A stretch of DNA of 64,000 nt from Bathynomus jamesi (Eukaryota; Arthropoda; Malacostraca; Isopoda; Cirolanidae): assembly GCA_023014485.1 (NCBI GenBank), contig JAJOZX010009465.1:91722-155721 (forward strand), in the 5' to 3' direction. Below the pieces are notes generated by a model. It was not told the DNA's origin, searched no databases, and was given only the letters and a program-made list of their open reading frames with translations. Shown here piece by piece: positions 21,530 to 30,984 of this stretch (the stretch's first letter is position 1; each line of letters begins with the position of its first letter). The position numbers and the translations under genes are program-made.

Positions 21530-21920
21530 ATTTAGGACCTCAGTCTGCGGAAATTTCTTTTCCTGTAAAATAGTTGATATCTGGAACCAACTTCCCTCAG
21601 AGGATGTTTCCAGTCAAAGTGTAAATCTGTTTAAAAATAGGCTAGACAAAGTACAGAACACACTCATAGTTTAAGATTAAAACCTCCGAAAACTCTGCAG
21701 GAGTTCGCTTGCTCGGTGTCTCTGTGAGCAAGCTAAATATAGAGCTATTTATATATTCTCCACTTTCCTGTAAAATTTCCTTGGCTACTTTTCCAGGGTC
21801 AAGGTATTTTCTTCAACCTTTTTCCGTACCTGCCTCTGGCAGGGAGGGAGCGGAGGGTGGGGAGAGAGCCTTCTACTTTTCTATCCAGTTTTCTACTACT
21901 GCTAGCATAGTTTGAAAGAC
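21530..21920 (+). pseudogene. C-terminal piece of a second CR1-like LINE within copy A's 3' region
   Basis: The reading CGNFFSCKIVDIWNQLPSED then SSQSVNLFKNRLDKVQ parallels copy A's own C-terminus (CGNYVTYKICDTWNRLPSEV...DQFKKRLDEI). It is therefore a paralogous LINE end, absent from copies B and C. Confidence 0.65.
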
Positions 21921-22019
21921 AAAATTTTCCCTGGCACCCGTTGCCATTGGTACCTCCTCGGTATGGGCCGCAAGGCCTTTTGAGGTACTTCTTTTCCTTG
22001 TAACTCCTTGTAATACATA

Positions 22020-22184
22020 TTTAATTTTTTTGTATACTATAATACAAAATCAAATTTAAATAAATTTAGTTATAATATTTAATATAATATAACACAAACA
22101 CCATAGTTATAATGAACACCATAGTTATAATATAATATAACACAAACCGTATTCAACCTACTGTCCACCTACTTTTGGTTCACC

Positions 22185-22219
<35 letters not shown>

Positions 22220-22690
22220 TTGTTTTATATTTTAAAAAAATATTTTTTGTTAATTTACGTTATTCTTATTTTCATTACTTGTGTTTAAACCTTTATATTT
22301 TAAGCTTTCTATAATTTCTTTACAGGTGTCGACAAACATCTTTCGAACTTTCTATACATACCTTCTGTATGTCTATATTATCTATATCTATATCTGTATT
22401 TATATTCTTTGTACAAAATAAACACAGTTTTGTATATTTTTAATCTTTATAATTTTTATATAGTGATTGACAAGTCATTGAACACCACAACTACTTGCGT
22501 GTGGTCGCGGTGCATGGTGACTTTTCGATCACACTGTATCTCGTTTTAGTCTTTCTATATACGTATAAATTTTATTCGTTCAGTATTTTCGAATTCTCTC
22601 TTTTACAGTTATGCATTTTTAGCCTTACTTATTTTTTAAGTTTTATTACGTCTTATTGTCCATGCCTCTATCTACATCAATTGATTTTTT
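22020..22690. other. AT-rich spacer, small tandem duplication
   Basis: Contains a short duplication of 'acaccatagttataat' near 22090-22130 and a TA tract (22187-22216). No gene is supported. Confidence 0.5.
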
Positions 22691-22958
22691 TTATGCAGGA
22701 AGGAGGGGCCAAGAGCGAATGCCGCAAAAATTCTTCCGATCATACAGGAAGAAGAGAGCCAAAATCAAGGTCCAGGGTTTTCGAGATGCCTGGGCACTCT
22801 GCGTTTGAACGATTGGAAGTCATAGACACTGGGAAAGATGGATTGAGAAAAGTAGTATTATCGTAAAAAGCTCGAGTGCAATTGCAATGCAACATTGCAC
22901 GCAACATGATGGGAGTGTTTTTGACCCCCTTCAATCTCCCCCTCCCCCCAAAAATGTG

Positions 22959-23002
<44 letters not shown>

Positions 23003-23045
23003 AACTCCAAGGGCTAAGCTAACCTGGTTGCTCAGGCCACAAATA
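22690..23045 (+). repeat. Dispersed repeat R1, first part
   Basis: 22700-22860 resembles 46455-46640 (both contain 'catacaggaagaag' and 'ggcactctgc'). 22865-23045 matches 56285-56560 in reverse complement ('ctcgagtgcaattgcaatgc', 'gtgaactccaagg'). It is non-coding and interrupted by a TA tract at 22967-23000. Confidence 0.65.
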
Positions 23046-24540
23046 TATATATATATATACATTTAAACTGCAAACACGCAGTATAATTAACTTAAAGAAC
23101 GACGCTTGTATAGGAGAATATTCCGCGCAAGATGAGAGCGAAAGAACGAAACAAATGAAAAAATGAGGTAATCACCCGGGAGTCGAACCCGGGATCTTCC
23201 GATTGCCGGTCAGATGATAACCATTACACCACGGGCCTCACTCAATCAAATGCCGTAATTCCTCTACATACGCGCAGAAACCAATGCCCCAAGGGGGCAC
23301 CTCCCGCATGCCGTACATTATATACATTTAAACTGCAAACACGCAGTATAATTAACGTAAAGAACGACGCTTGTAGAGGAGAATATTCCGCGCAAGATGA
23401 GAGCGAAAGAACGAAACAAATGAAAAAATGAGGTAACCACCCGGGAATCGAAACCAGGATCTTCCGATTGCCGGTCAGATATGATAACCATTACACGACC
23501 GGCCTCACTCAATCAAATGCCGTAATTCCTCTACATACGCGCAGAAACCAATGCCCCAAGGGGGCACCTCCCGCATGCCGTACATTATATACATTTAAAC
23601 TGCAAACACGCAGTATAATTAACGTAAAGAACGGCGCTTGTATAGGAGAATATTCCGCGCAAGATGAGAGCGAAAGAACGAAACAAATGAAAAAATGAGG
23701 TAACCACCCGGGAATCGAACCCGGGATCTTCCGATTGCCGGTCAGATATGATAACCATTACACCACGGGCCTCACTCAATCAAATGCCGTAATTCCTCTA
23801 CATACGCGCAGAAACCAATGCCCCAAGGGGGCACCTTCCGCATGCCGTACATTATATACATTTAAACTGCAAACACGCAGTATAATTAACGTAAAGAACG
23901 GCGCTTGTATAGGAGAATATTCCGCGCAAGATGAGAGCGAAAGAACGAAACAAATGAAAAAATGAGGTAACCACCCGGGAATCGAACCCGGGATCTTCCG
24001 ATTGCCGGTCAGATATGATAACCATTACACCACGGGCCTCACTCAATCAAATGCCGTAATTCCTCTACATACGCGCAGAAACCAATGCCCCAAGGGGGCA
24101 CCCCTCGCATGCCGTACATTATATACATTTAAACTGCAAACACGCAGTATAATTAACGTAAAGAACGACGCTTGTATAGGAGAATATTCCGCTCTCATCT
24201 TGCGCGGAATATTCTCCTATACAAGCGTCGTTCTTGCGCGGAATATTCTCCTATACAAGCGTCGTTCTTTACGTTAATTATACTGCGTGTTTGCTGTTTA
24301 AATGTATATAATGTACGGCATGCGGGAGGTGCCCCCTTGGGGCATTGGTTTCTGCGCGTATGTAGAGGAATTACGGCATTTGATTGAGTGAGGCCAGTGG
24401 TGTAATGGTTATCATATCTGACCTGCAATCGGAAGATCCCGGGTTCGATTCCCGGGTGGTTACCTCATTTTTTCATTTGTTTTGTTCTTTCGCTCTCATC
24501 TTGCGCGGAATATTCTCCTATACAAGCGTCGTTCTTTACG

Positions 24541-24545
<5 letters not shown>
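23046..24545. repeat. Tandem array of a tRNA-derived SINE (267-bp period) plus one inverted copy
   Basis: Four direct copies repeat with a 267-bp period. tRNA-like heads on the minus strand lie at about 23165-23240, 23431-23508, 23698-23774 and 23965-24041. A fifth copy on the plus strand (head 24390-24466) follows an inversion at ~24190-24250. Each unit carries GTGGTGTAATGGTTATCA (A box) and GGGTTCGATTCCCGGG (B box). Units are nearly identical, so the array is young. Conserved peptides read across it are shadows of the repeat. Confidence 0.85.
23698..23774 (-). repeat. tRNA-like SINE head (Ala-type anticodon arm)
   Basis: Read on the minus strand, a 5-bp anticodon stem TCTGA/TCGGA closes the loop CCGGCAA, which would place GGC (Ala) at the anticodon. 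The universal T33 is C, and the acceptor stem pairs over only ~4 bp (GAGG/CCTC). The T arm (CCGGG-TTCGATT-CCCGG) is perfect. This favours a SINE promoter head over a working tRNA. Confidence 0.6.
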
Positions 24546-24581
<36 letters not shown>

Positions 24582-24582
<1 letters not shown>

Positions 24583-25150
24583 GGTGTGTAAATGCGGGTA
24601 GCCTAAAATAAAACAAGGAGAGAGAGAAGATCCATCTATTCGTAGCCATGGAACATCGCATAATGGTGTTTTCAGCATCACAGCCATCAGGCTTAGAAGG
24701 CAGCCATTCGCCTCACAGCCAGCCGTATAGGGTGTACACAGTTATTTACATACATATAAACTAGAATTAGCATCGCTTTGCCTCAAAAAACACGCACGTA
24801 AAGATGAATTAACGCAATTCCATCCCAAAAAATAAACGCGAACCCTTAGAATACCTCGCAATTACACAGCCCCATCTCAACAAACACACAACGTACACGG
24901 TGAATTAAAGCAGTTCTGTTATAACAAAATAGATGCAAGTCCTTACGATACCTCGCATAACCCTTCATACACAGCCCCATATCAAAAATACATGCCTGAC
25001 CTCACAACCATAGACAGCACCACCACCACCCATTAGACCGGTGAGGTCTCCGAAAATGGCCAGATAATATAATTACCAAGTTCGTGACAGAAAGCCATCA
25101 CGATGGGCCAGGGTTGCGATGTATTGGAATCCTGTCTGTTCTTTCAAACA
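24582..25150 (+). repeat. Dispersed repeat R1, second part
   Basis: The stretch from 'gggtagcctaaaat' to 'cctgtctgttctttcaaa' is matched in reverse complement by 55751-56250. Shared blocks include 'ggaccttctctctctcctt' on the other locus and 'ctaatgggtgatggtg'. There is no ORF. With the first part at 22690 it forms one repeat interrupted by the SINE array. Confidence 0.7.
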
Positions 25151-25487
25151 AAAAGCCTTTATCTGTAAATATATCGTTAAATCTTATTTTAAAAAATATT
25201 AATATACTTTTATAATAAAACGATTTTAGTTTTAGGGCTAACTTATTAATTTTTTATAAAAATATCCTATTTTTGAACGGATCCTGTGTTTCACAATATA
25301 TAAAAAGTCGGCGAGCAGCAGTCAATTAATTTCAGAAATAAATACACAGGTGTATATAAGGCAAATATATACAGGGAAAATATATATAAAAACATTCTTT
25401 AGTAGGTATCAACACGACTGCATGAGCAGAATATTTGCCGTCCATTCTTTTACCAGTCAAATATGACAAACTTCTCAACACCTAGAC

Positions 25488-25612
25488 TGAGAGTTGCCAG
25501 CGAGGTCTTTAAACCAATATTATTTTTCTAAACATATTTTGTTAATAAAAATTTGCTAATGAATTTAGGTAAATCGTTTTAGATACATGGGTGGCTATAA
25601 TTTACTGTAGAT
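25488..25612 (+). repeat. Dispersed repeat R3, copy 1
   Basis: 'gttgccagcgaggtctttaa' through 'aaatcgttttagatacatgg' recurs at 45669-45789 and, shortened, at 46091-46146. Non-coding. Confidence 0.7.
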
Positions 25613-25770
25613 TTATTTTATATTACTTCCTTTAAGCACTTTCTCATCAGCTGACGGAAAAGTTGTCAGATGTATCAAAACACAGGTCCTGTCTAATAAC
25701 CTTATCCTCAGTTATTTACGCAAAGCACAATTTTCTCTCTCATATATATAATATATATATATATATATAT

Positions 25771-27624
25771 CATAGATGTCGGAAAAGAGCTGCTTTTGAA
25801 GAAATTGAGACTTCTGAATTTATTATCTTATATTTTTCGAGATCTTTCAGGAGACCGAGATCATTTACTGGAGGTTCTGTAGCGAAAGGAGCAGTAGCCC
25901 ATGCTTTAGAGTAAATGAGAGCAACAAACATAGAAAATTCATGAAAACCGTTTATTTCTGTTTTTGTTAATGGAGACTGATCTCTGAAAAGCTATATTTT
26001 TAAACTGTAGATGGCTTTTGATATCCATCTGGCTTGGTGCCTGGTGCATATGTGAATTCCTCGTTCTGGAATTTGGACAAAATATATAAGAACCAATTCT
26101 TGTAGTTCCCGATAATCATCTCTTGCTTGTTGGATTTTAAGGGCTTCATGAGCAGAGGCTACCGCCTGTTGTTTAAGATCATCACATTGACGAAGAAGAG
26201 AAGCTACCTCTTCGTCTGAAAAAGCAGTGTGGAAGTTACTACAATTAATAGATGGCCAGTTATCCTTAAAACGTTTGAAAAAGCATGTTAGAACCAGATG
26301 ATGAGATGCCAAAGCAAACTTTAAAGACGTCGCCAAGCAGAATTTCCATGATATGGCGTCTACAAGCTAAATGGAATAATTCTCTACCCACAGATTGTTC
26401 AATTAATGGACATGTTCCTGCACGACAGTTCGTATTGCTAGCTGTTGTGTCAAAACTCATGCCAACTACATTTTCCTTTAATCCCCAGTCTTCTAGAGCT
26501 TTTACAACTGCATTTGTTTCGTTTCTTCCAGTTCCATTTGAGATTTTTTGCACAGAGAGTAGTTTCTCGGTGATAGTGGTTCCCGTGACAAGCATAGGTA
26601 AAAGACTGACGCTTCCTTTACCAGTTATTTCAGGCAAAATTTTACTATCCCAATGGACCATAAGCATCTCATCATTTGGCAAGCTAGATGCAAATGATTC
26701 TTTCAGTTTTGATGCAACAACACTTCTTGCTGTCATTCTTGCTCGTCTAATTGAAGATGGATTTATAATTAATTTTTCAACGTCTTGTTTCATACTCGAA
26801 GCTACTGCGGTAAGGACAAACGTTGCTTGACGATCACTGATGTTGCTTCTGTCTAAAGCTGTAGCAACCTATGATGTTTAGACTTCCGCGAGACCGCTTT
26901 TGGGTAGACAATGTAGTTGTAGTACCTCTAGATAATCCAGCTGTAGATATTGGTGCAATTTTAAATTCTTCTTCCGAATCACCATTATCCTCTTCAGAAC
27001 TCGAAGAAGAGCTAAGACGAACTGTAGCAGTCGCTGACTTAATCTTTTCTTGATTACATAACTTTCTTTTTTCTTCCATCTTCAGTCTTTTAGCTTTTCG
27101 CTCCTCCATTCTTGCTAGAGTGTTATCGACGCTAGTCATATAACCTCTTCTTCCGTCTCGTTGAACTATTGGAAATTCTCTATCTTGTGCGATTTTTATG
27201 ATTAGTGCATTGGTATGTGCAATATCAAATAACTTATCTAAATCTTTTAAACATTCTTCTTTTTGAATTTGTTTCTGTGAACAGTGTTTTGAACTTTTTC
27301 TGAGAGCTTTTCAGCTTTAAAAAATTCTCTCTACCTTCGTGATGATGTTTCTCTATTCACCCGTAGGAATTCTTGCCTCTTCCCAGAAACGACGTACAAC
27401 TCTTACTGTATATTTGGCGCGCGCTCTAATTGTCTTCTTCTCAACTTTATGATCGTGGAAAAATAGCGCAAGTGCTTCTTAGAGATGGTAGTTTCATTCC
27501 TTCTATACTTGCATTGGTTGAACCCACCAGATATACTTCTGTTTTCTTCCGTGTTTACATTTCTTAAAGAACAGTCACAAGAGAGCTCGAGATAAATGCC
27601 CAATGTAAACCTGCTAGAACCCAA
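25771..27624 (-). pseudogene. P2: transposase-like protein related to P1
   Basis: Segments in order on the minus strand: VRRFWEEARIPTGE (compare P1 PFWTKANVP), LDKLFDIAHTNALI, a Lys-rich then Ser/Glu-rich part (27139-26834), PSSIRRARM, MVHWDSKILPEI, SFDTTASNT, LFHLACRRHIMEILL and FKRFKDNWPS, then TRHQARWISKAIYSLKI (to 25992). After a stop, LFRDQSPL...ALIYSKAW continues to ~25780. The motif order equals P1. Several stops and frameshifts are present, mostly before 26834. The AERG end is missing. Confidence 0.6.
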
Positions 27625-27828
27625 CTGAAAAACAAAGCATCAACTATAACTCTCAGAGAGGCCAATCACGTTTCGTGGGCGTAAACTTTGACGTTACCGC
27701 GACCAGTAAAAATTGTTTAATGACTCAAATTCAGTGAATAGAACTATATTTGCAAAAGGAACATTTTAATGGAAAAGCATCATAGAAATTAAAAATTATT
27801 TTTTTTAGCTATATTGCTAAGAAGCACC

Positions 27829-27831
<3 letters not shown>
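25771..27831 (-). mobile_element. Putative DNA transposon P2 (relative of P1 and P3), decayed
   Basis: The 5' terminus on the minus strand is TAGGGTGCTTCTTAGC at 27831, next to a TA tract, like P1 and P3. The other end is cut by the TA tract at 25746-25770. The interior encodes a P1-like protein. Confidence 0.5.

Positions 27832-27833
<2 letters not shown>

Positions 27834-27883
<50 letters not shown>
27834..27883. repeat. (TA)n microsatellite
   Basis: Pure TA tract adjoining the P2 terminus on one side and a tRNA-like SINE on the other. Confidence 0.95.
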
Positions 27884-27886
<3 letters not shown>

Positions 27887-27889
27887 GCG

Positions 27890-27965
27890 CCTCGGTGGTG
27901 TAGTGGTTAGCGTCGCTGACTACGAATCCATCGGCCCCAGGCTCGAGACCCAGTGACGACAGCCG
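27890..27965 (+). repeat. tRNA-derived SINE head
   Basis: GGTGGTGTAGTGGTTAGCGT is a good A box, and AGGCTCGAGACCC about 40 bases later is a B-box-like motif. The anticodon arm is plausible, but the acceptor stem is not. Confidence 0.5.
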
Positions 27966-28027
27966 GCGCGCAGCAAAACCCAACTGTTCATCCTTCCACA
28001 CAATAAAGAAAGTGGTTGGTAGATAAA

Positions 28028-28172
28028 TGGGGACTCTGGGTCGCCTAGTGGTTAAGATGCTGGGCTGCTGGTGGGGCGTGGTTCGGATTCCACGTTAAAC
28101 TGTAGGTCTAAGGCGGAGTGAAAAGTTTGACCTTCGTCAGAATGAACAATTCGAGCGGAAGCTAACCAAAGA

Positions 28173-28175
<3 letters not shown>
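28028..28175 (+). repeat. tRNA-derived SINE sharing body with the 5S-type SINE
   Basis: GTCGCCTAGTGGTTAAGATG (A box) and GTGGTTCGGATTCCACG (B box) head a unit continuing 'ttaaactgtaggtc'. The segment from GTGGTTCGGATTCCACG onward resembles the body of the 5S-derived SINE at 10131 (GTGGTTCGGATCCCACG, then 'taaaattgtaagtc'). Confidence 0.6.
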
Positions 28176-28223
<48 letters not shown>

Positions 28224-28229
28224 ATATAT

Positions 28230-28823
28230 AAAGGGTGATCCAGAGAAATGGGACCCAAAAGAAACCCCTGTAACTCTTAAAGTATAAGTCCTTTTATAAA
28301 ATCATACGCATCATTCGAAAGAGGATAGTTACAAGTTTGTACAGGATTGTATAGGTTTTGACAATACAAGACAAGATAAGATACAAAACAAAATAAAAGT
28401 GTTAGTTAAAACTAACCCTTCAAGATGACTGCATGGACTGTGGAACAGCTGCGTTTCATAACTGAGCAATATTATGAGCATGGAAGAAGTGTATTTTCAG
28501 CTGAAAGATCTTTCAAGACAAATTTTCAGATGTCAAAATCACCTTCTAAGAGCTGAAACTACACTTCTTCCATGCTCATAATATTGCTCAGTTATGAAAC
28601 GCAGCTGTTCCACAGTCCATGCATTCATCTTGAAGGGTTAGTTTTAACTAACACTTTTATTTTGTTTTGTATCTTATCTTGTCTTGTATTGTCAAAACCT
28701 ATACAATCCTGTACAAACTTGTAACTATCCTCTTTCGAATGATGCGTATGATTTTATAAAAGGATTTATACTTTAAGAGTTACAGGGGTTTCGTTTGGGT
28801 CCCATTTCTCTGGATCACCCTTT
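28230..28823. mobile_element. 594-bp fold-back element built from a mariner-type 5' end
   Basis: 28230-28504 and 28549-28823 are near-perfect inverted copies ending AAAGGGTGATCCAGAGAAAT at the TA-flanked outer ends. Each arm carries the start of a transposase frame: from the ATG at 28425 it reads MTAWTVEQLRFITEQYYEHG, a helix-turn-helix N-terminus of a Tc1/mariner-like protein. The rest of the gene is absent. The transcript would form a very long hairpin. Confidence 0.8.
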
Positions 28824-28829
28824 ATATAT

Positions 28830-29475
28830 ATATATATCTTATGCATTGGAATAATGTAATAAGGTTAATTAATTACTGGTTATAAATTAACCAACAAACA
28901 AAATTGATCATGCAAAAACGATACGAATTTGTATGAGTAAAAAATGAAATAATTTTAAGATCGATTTCATGTTACGCGAACATTAAATTACTTTTGTTCT
29001 TAGGACTGAAGTGGACCAGAGGTTAGCGTAGAAGGGAGTAAATCACGCTCACGTTATCAAAAAACGAACGGTTGTTGATACCTCAAGGGTGAATGATTGC
29101 TCAAAGGTGTTTTTGTTTACCCTTTGGTTTCGCCTGAGGAATATCCTCGAGAAGAGATTTTAAATTTTAATTTAAAAATTTCTTTAAGAAAGTCCGGGCA
29201 TAATTGTAACGAACTTAAAATTAGAAGAGAGAATTCGTGTGTCTCGAAGCTTTACATAAAGCGGGTCCCGTGAAGATCCTTTGTCTAAAACGAAACAAAA
29301 TTTTGATTAAAATTACTTTTAAACTTAACTGAAGTTCGTACCCAAAAAATATTGTGTGGCATAACGTACCATTGTTCCCCGACTTACGCATAAATTACCG
29401 AAAAGCAAACGGGTTGGCTTAAAATAAAATAAGACGTAAAAATCGTCTCTCCTTAAAAGTTCACAGAAAGAAAAC
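28830..29475. other. No recognised features
   Basis: Mixed-composition sequence with no long ORF, repeat partner or RNA motif that I can support. Confidence 0.45.
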
Positions 29476-29488
29476 CCAAAATATATAT

Positions 29489-29522
<34 letters not shown>

Positions 29523-29526
<4 letters not shown>

Positions 29527-30035
29527 AAGAACGACGCTTGTGTAGAAGAACGTTGCGCACAAGATGAGGAGGGAGAACGAACAAATGAAAAATGAGGTAA
29601 CCACCCGGGAATCGAACCCGGGATCTTCCGATTGCTGGTTAGATATGCTATCCACTACACAATGGGCCTCGATTAATCAGAAGTCGTAATTCTCCTACAT
29701 ACGAGCAGAAACCAATGCCCTGAGGGGGCACCTTCGCATGCCGTACATATACATACGTACACATTTTAACTGCAAACAACACACAGTATAATTAATGTAA
29801 AGAACGACGCTTGTGTAGAAGAACGTTCCGCACAAGATGAGGAGGGAGAACGAACAAATGAAAAATGAGGTAACCACCCGGGAATCGAACCCGGGATCTT
29901 CCGATTGCCGGTCAAATATGCTATCCACTACACTACCTCATTTTTCATTTGTTCGTTCTCCCTCCTCATCTTGTGCGGAACGTTCTTCTACACAAGCGTC
30001 GTTCTTTACATTAATTATACTGTGTTGTTTGCAGT
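29523..30035. repeat. Diverged tRNA-SINE copies, two direct and one inverted
   Basis: Same family as the array at 23046. tRNA-like heads on the minus strand lie at about 29600-29670 and 29867-29930, followed by an inverted tail segment 29933-30035. Differences include an anticodon-loop change (ATTGCTGG) and gtgtagaagaacgtt in the tail. Older than the array at 23046. Confidence 0.75.
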
Positions 30036-30036
30036 T

Positions 30037-30068
<32 letters not shown>

Positions 30069-30071
<3 letters not shown>

Positions 30072-30979
30072 GGCGTCCCAAAAAATGTATACACACTTTA
30101 AATAATTATAAAGGCAGTGTTTATTAAAATACATTTCATTTTCAAAATGTAATAGAATCTACAGACATTATTTAATTGTTTTGTCAACGCCTGTTTTCAA
30201 ACTGACGTCCGTTCTGGTCCAGGCACTGCTGATAACGCGAAGCAATGGAATCGCAAACATCACGAAACATTTCGTTTGGTATTTGTGTGCATTCTCGTTC
30301 AATGGCTGCTCTCAATTCAGCGACTGTTGCAGGTTTTATAGCGTAGACTTTGTCTTTTAAGTATCCCCATAAAAAAAAGTCTAGTGGTGTGAGGTCTGGT
30401 GAACGCGGAGGGTATTCTACGAAACCCCTTCGTCCAATCCACATCCACATCGTGCCAAGTACCACTCGCAATACTCCACTCTTCGGTCCGGATCATCATC
30501 ATCTTCATTAATAGCATGGACTAATCTTGGAATGTAACTTTTCCATTGACAGCGCTTCAAAATGCGTTGGACAGACGATTCTGAAATTCCTACCTCACGA
30601 CTCGCTTGCCGCACAGATTTTCTTGGACTTTGGTGATACGTTTCCAGTACTCTTTCTTGCTTTGTGGGGCTTGTCGATGTCCGTGGTCTTCCGGAACGCT
30701 TCTTGTGGACATTCTGAACAGTTCCATCGGCTTCAAACTTATCTCTAATTCGAGTGATGGTAAGTCGCGTTGGTGGATCTGTTTGAAACTCCCTCTTAAA
30801 CTGTCTTTGCACTTCAACTGCGTTTTCACACTTCCAGTAGCATTTTAGAATGAATTTCCTTTGTTCAAAGCTTAGTCTGACTGCCATTATTAATTCTAAT
30901 GGGTTTAACTTGGAAAGAAAGAAACATCAATTGAGCTATCAGCTGTTAAAGTGTGTATACATTTTTTTGGGACGCCCTG
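30069..30979 (-). mobile_element. Mariner-type deletion derivative, copy 1
   Basis: Ends CAGGGCGTCCCAAAAAATGT and its complement are flanked by TA at 30067-30068 and 30980-30981. At 911 bp it keeps both ends of the transposase gene but lacks the centre. It shares its deletion junction with the copy at 54290. Confidence 0.85.
30184..30887 (-). pseudogene. Mariner-type transposase with catalytic core deleted
   Basis: ATG at 30887: [20 protein letters not shown], hinge RSGRPRTS, second helix-turn-helix [20 protein letters not shown], then LVHAINEDD...EWYLARC. The sequence jumps over the first and second catalytic Asp to [21 protein letters not shown] (third Asp) and the C-terminus QCLDQNGRQFENRR, the second part in another frame (30471-30184). 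A 6-bp GAT/CAT expansion near 30490 distinguishes it from copy 2. Confidence 0.8.
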
Positions 30980-30984
30980 TATAT

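Larger units (their letters stand above)
19021..22020 (+). mobile_element. LINE copy A (CR1-like), 5'-truncated, with chimeric 3' region
   Basis: Endonuclease and RT sequence (19021-21517) is followed by a 3' region. Compared with copies B and C, ~385 bases (about 21530-21918) are inserted between GAGTGTGTA and CAAAATTTTCCCTGG. The common 3' end follows, finishing in two CCTTGTAACT-type decamers. Short 3' direct repeats are usual for CR1 elements. Confidence 0.8.

Noticed and set aside
23165..23240. Functional tRNA-Ala genes
   Set aside because: C at position 33, a weak acceptor stem and location in a repeated SINE unit argue for SINE heads.
23046..24545. CRISPR-like array of direct repeats
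   Set aside because: Repeat units are long (267 bp), contain a tRNA-like promoter, have no variable spacers and lie in a eukaryotic repeat context.
23318..24611. Series of nearly identical 64-76-codon frames
   Set aside because: They are both-strand readings of the tandem tRNA-SINE units and not a gene family.
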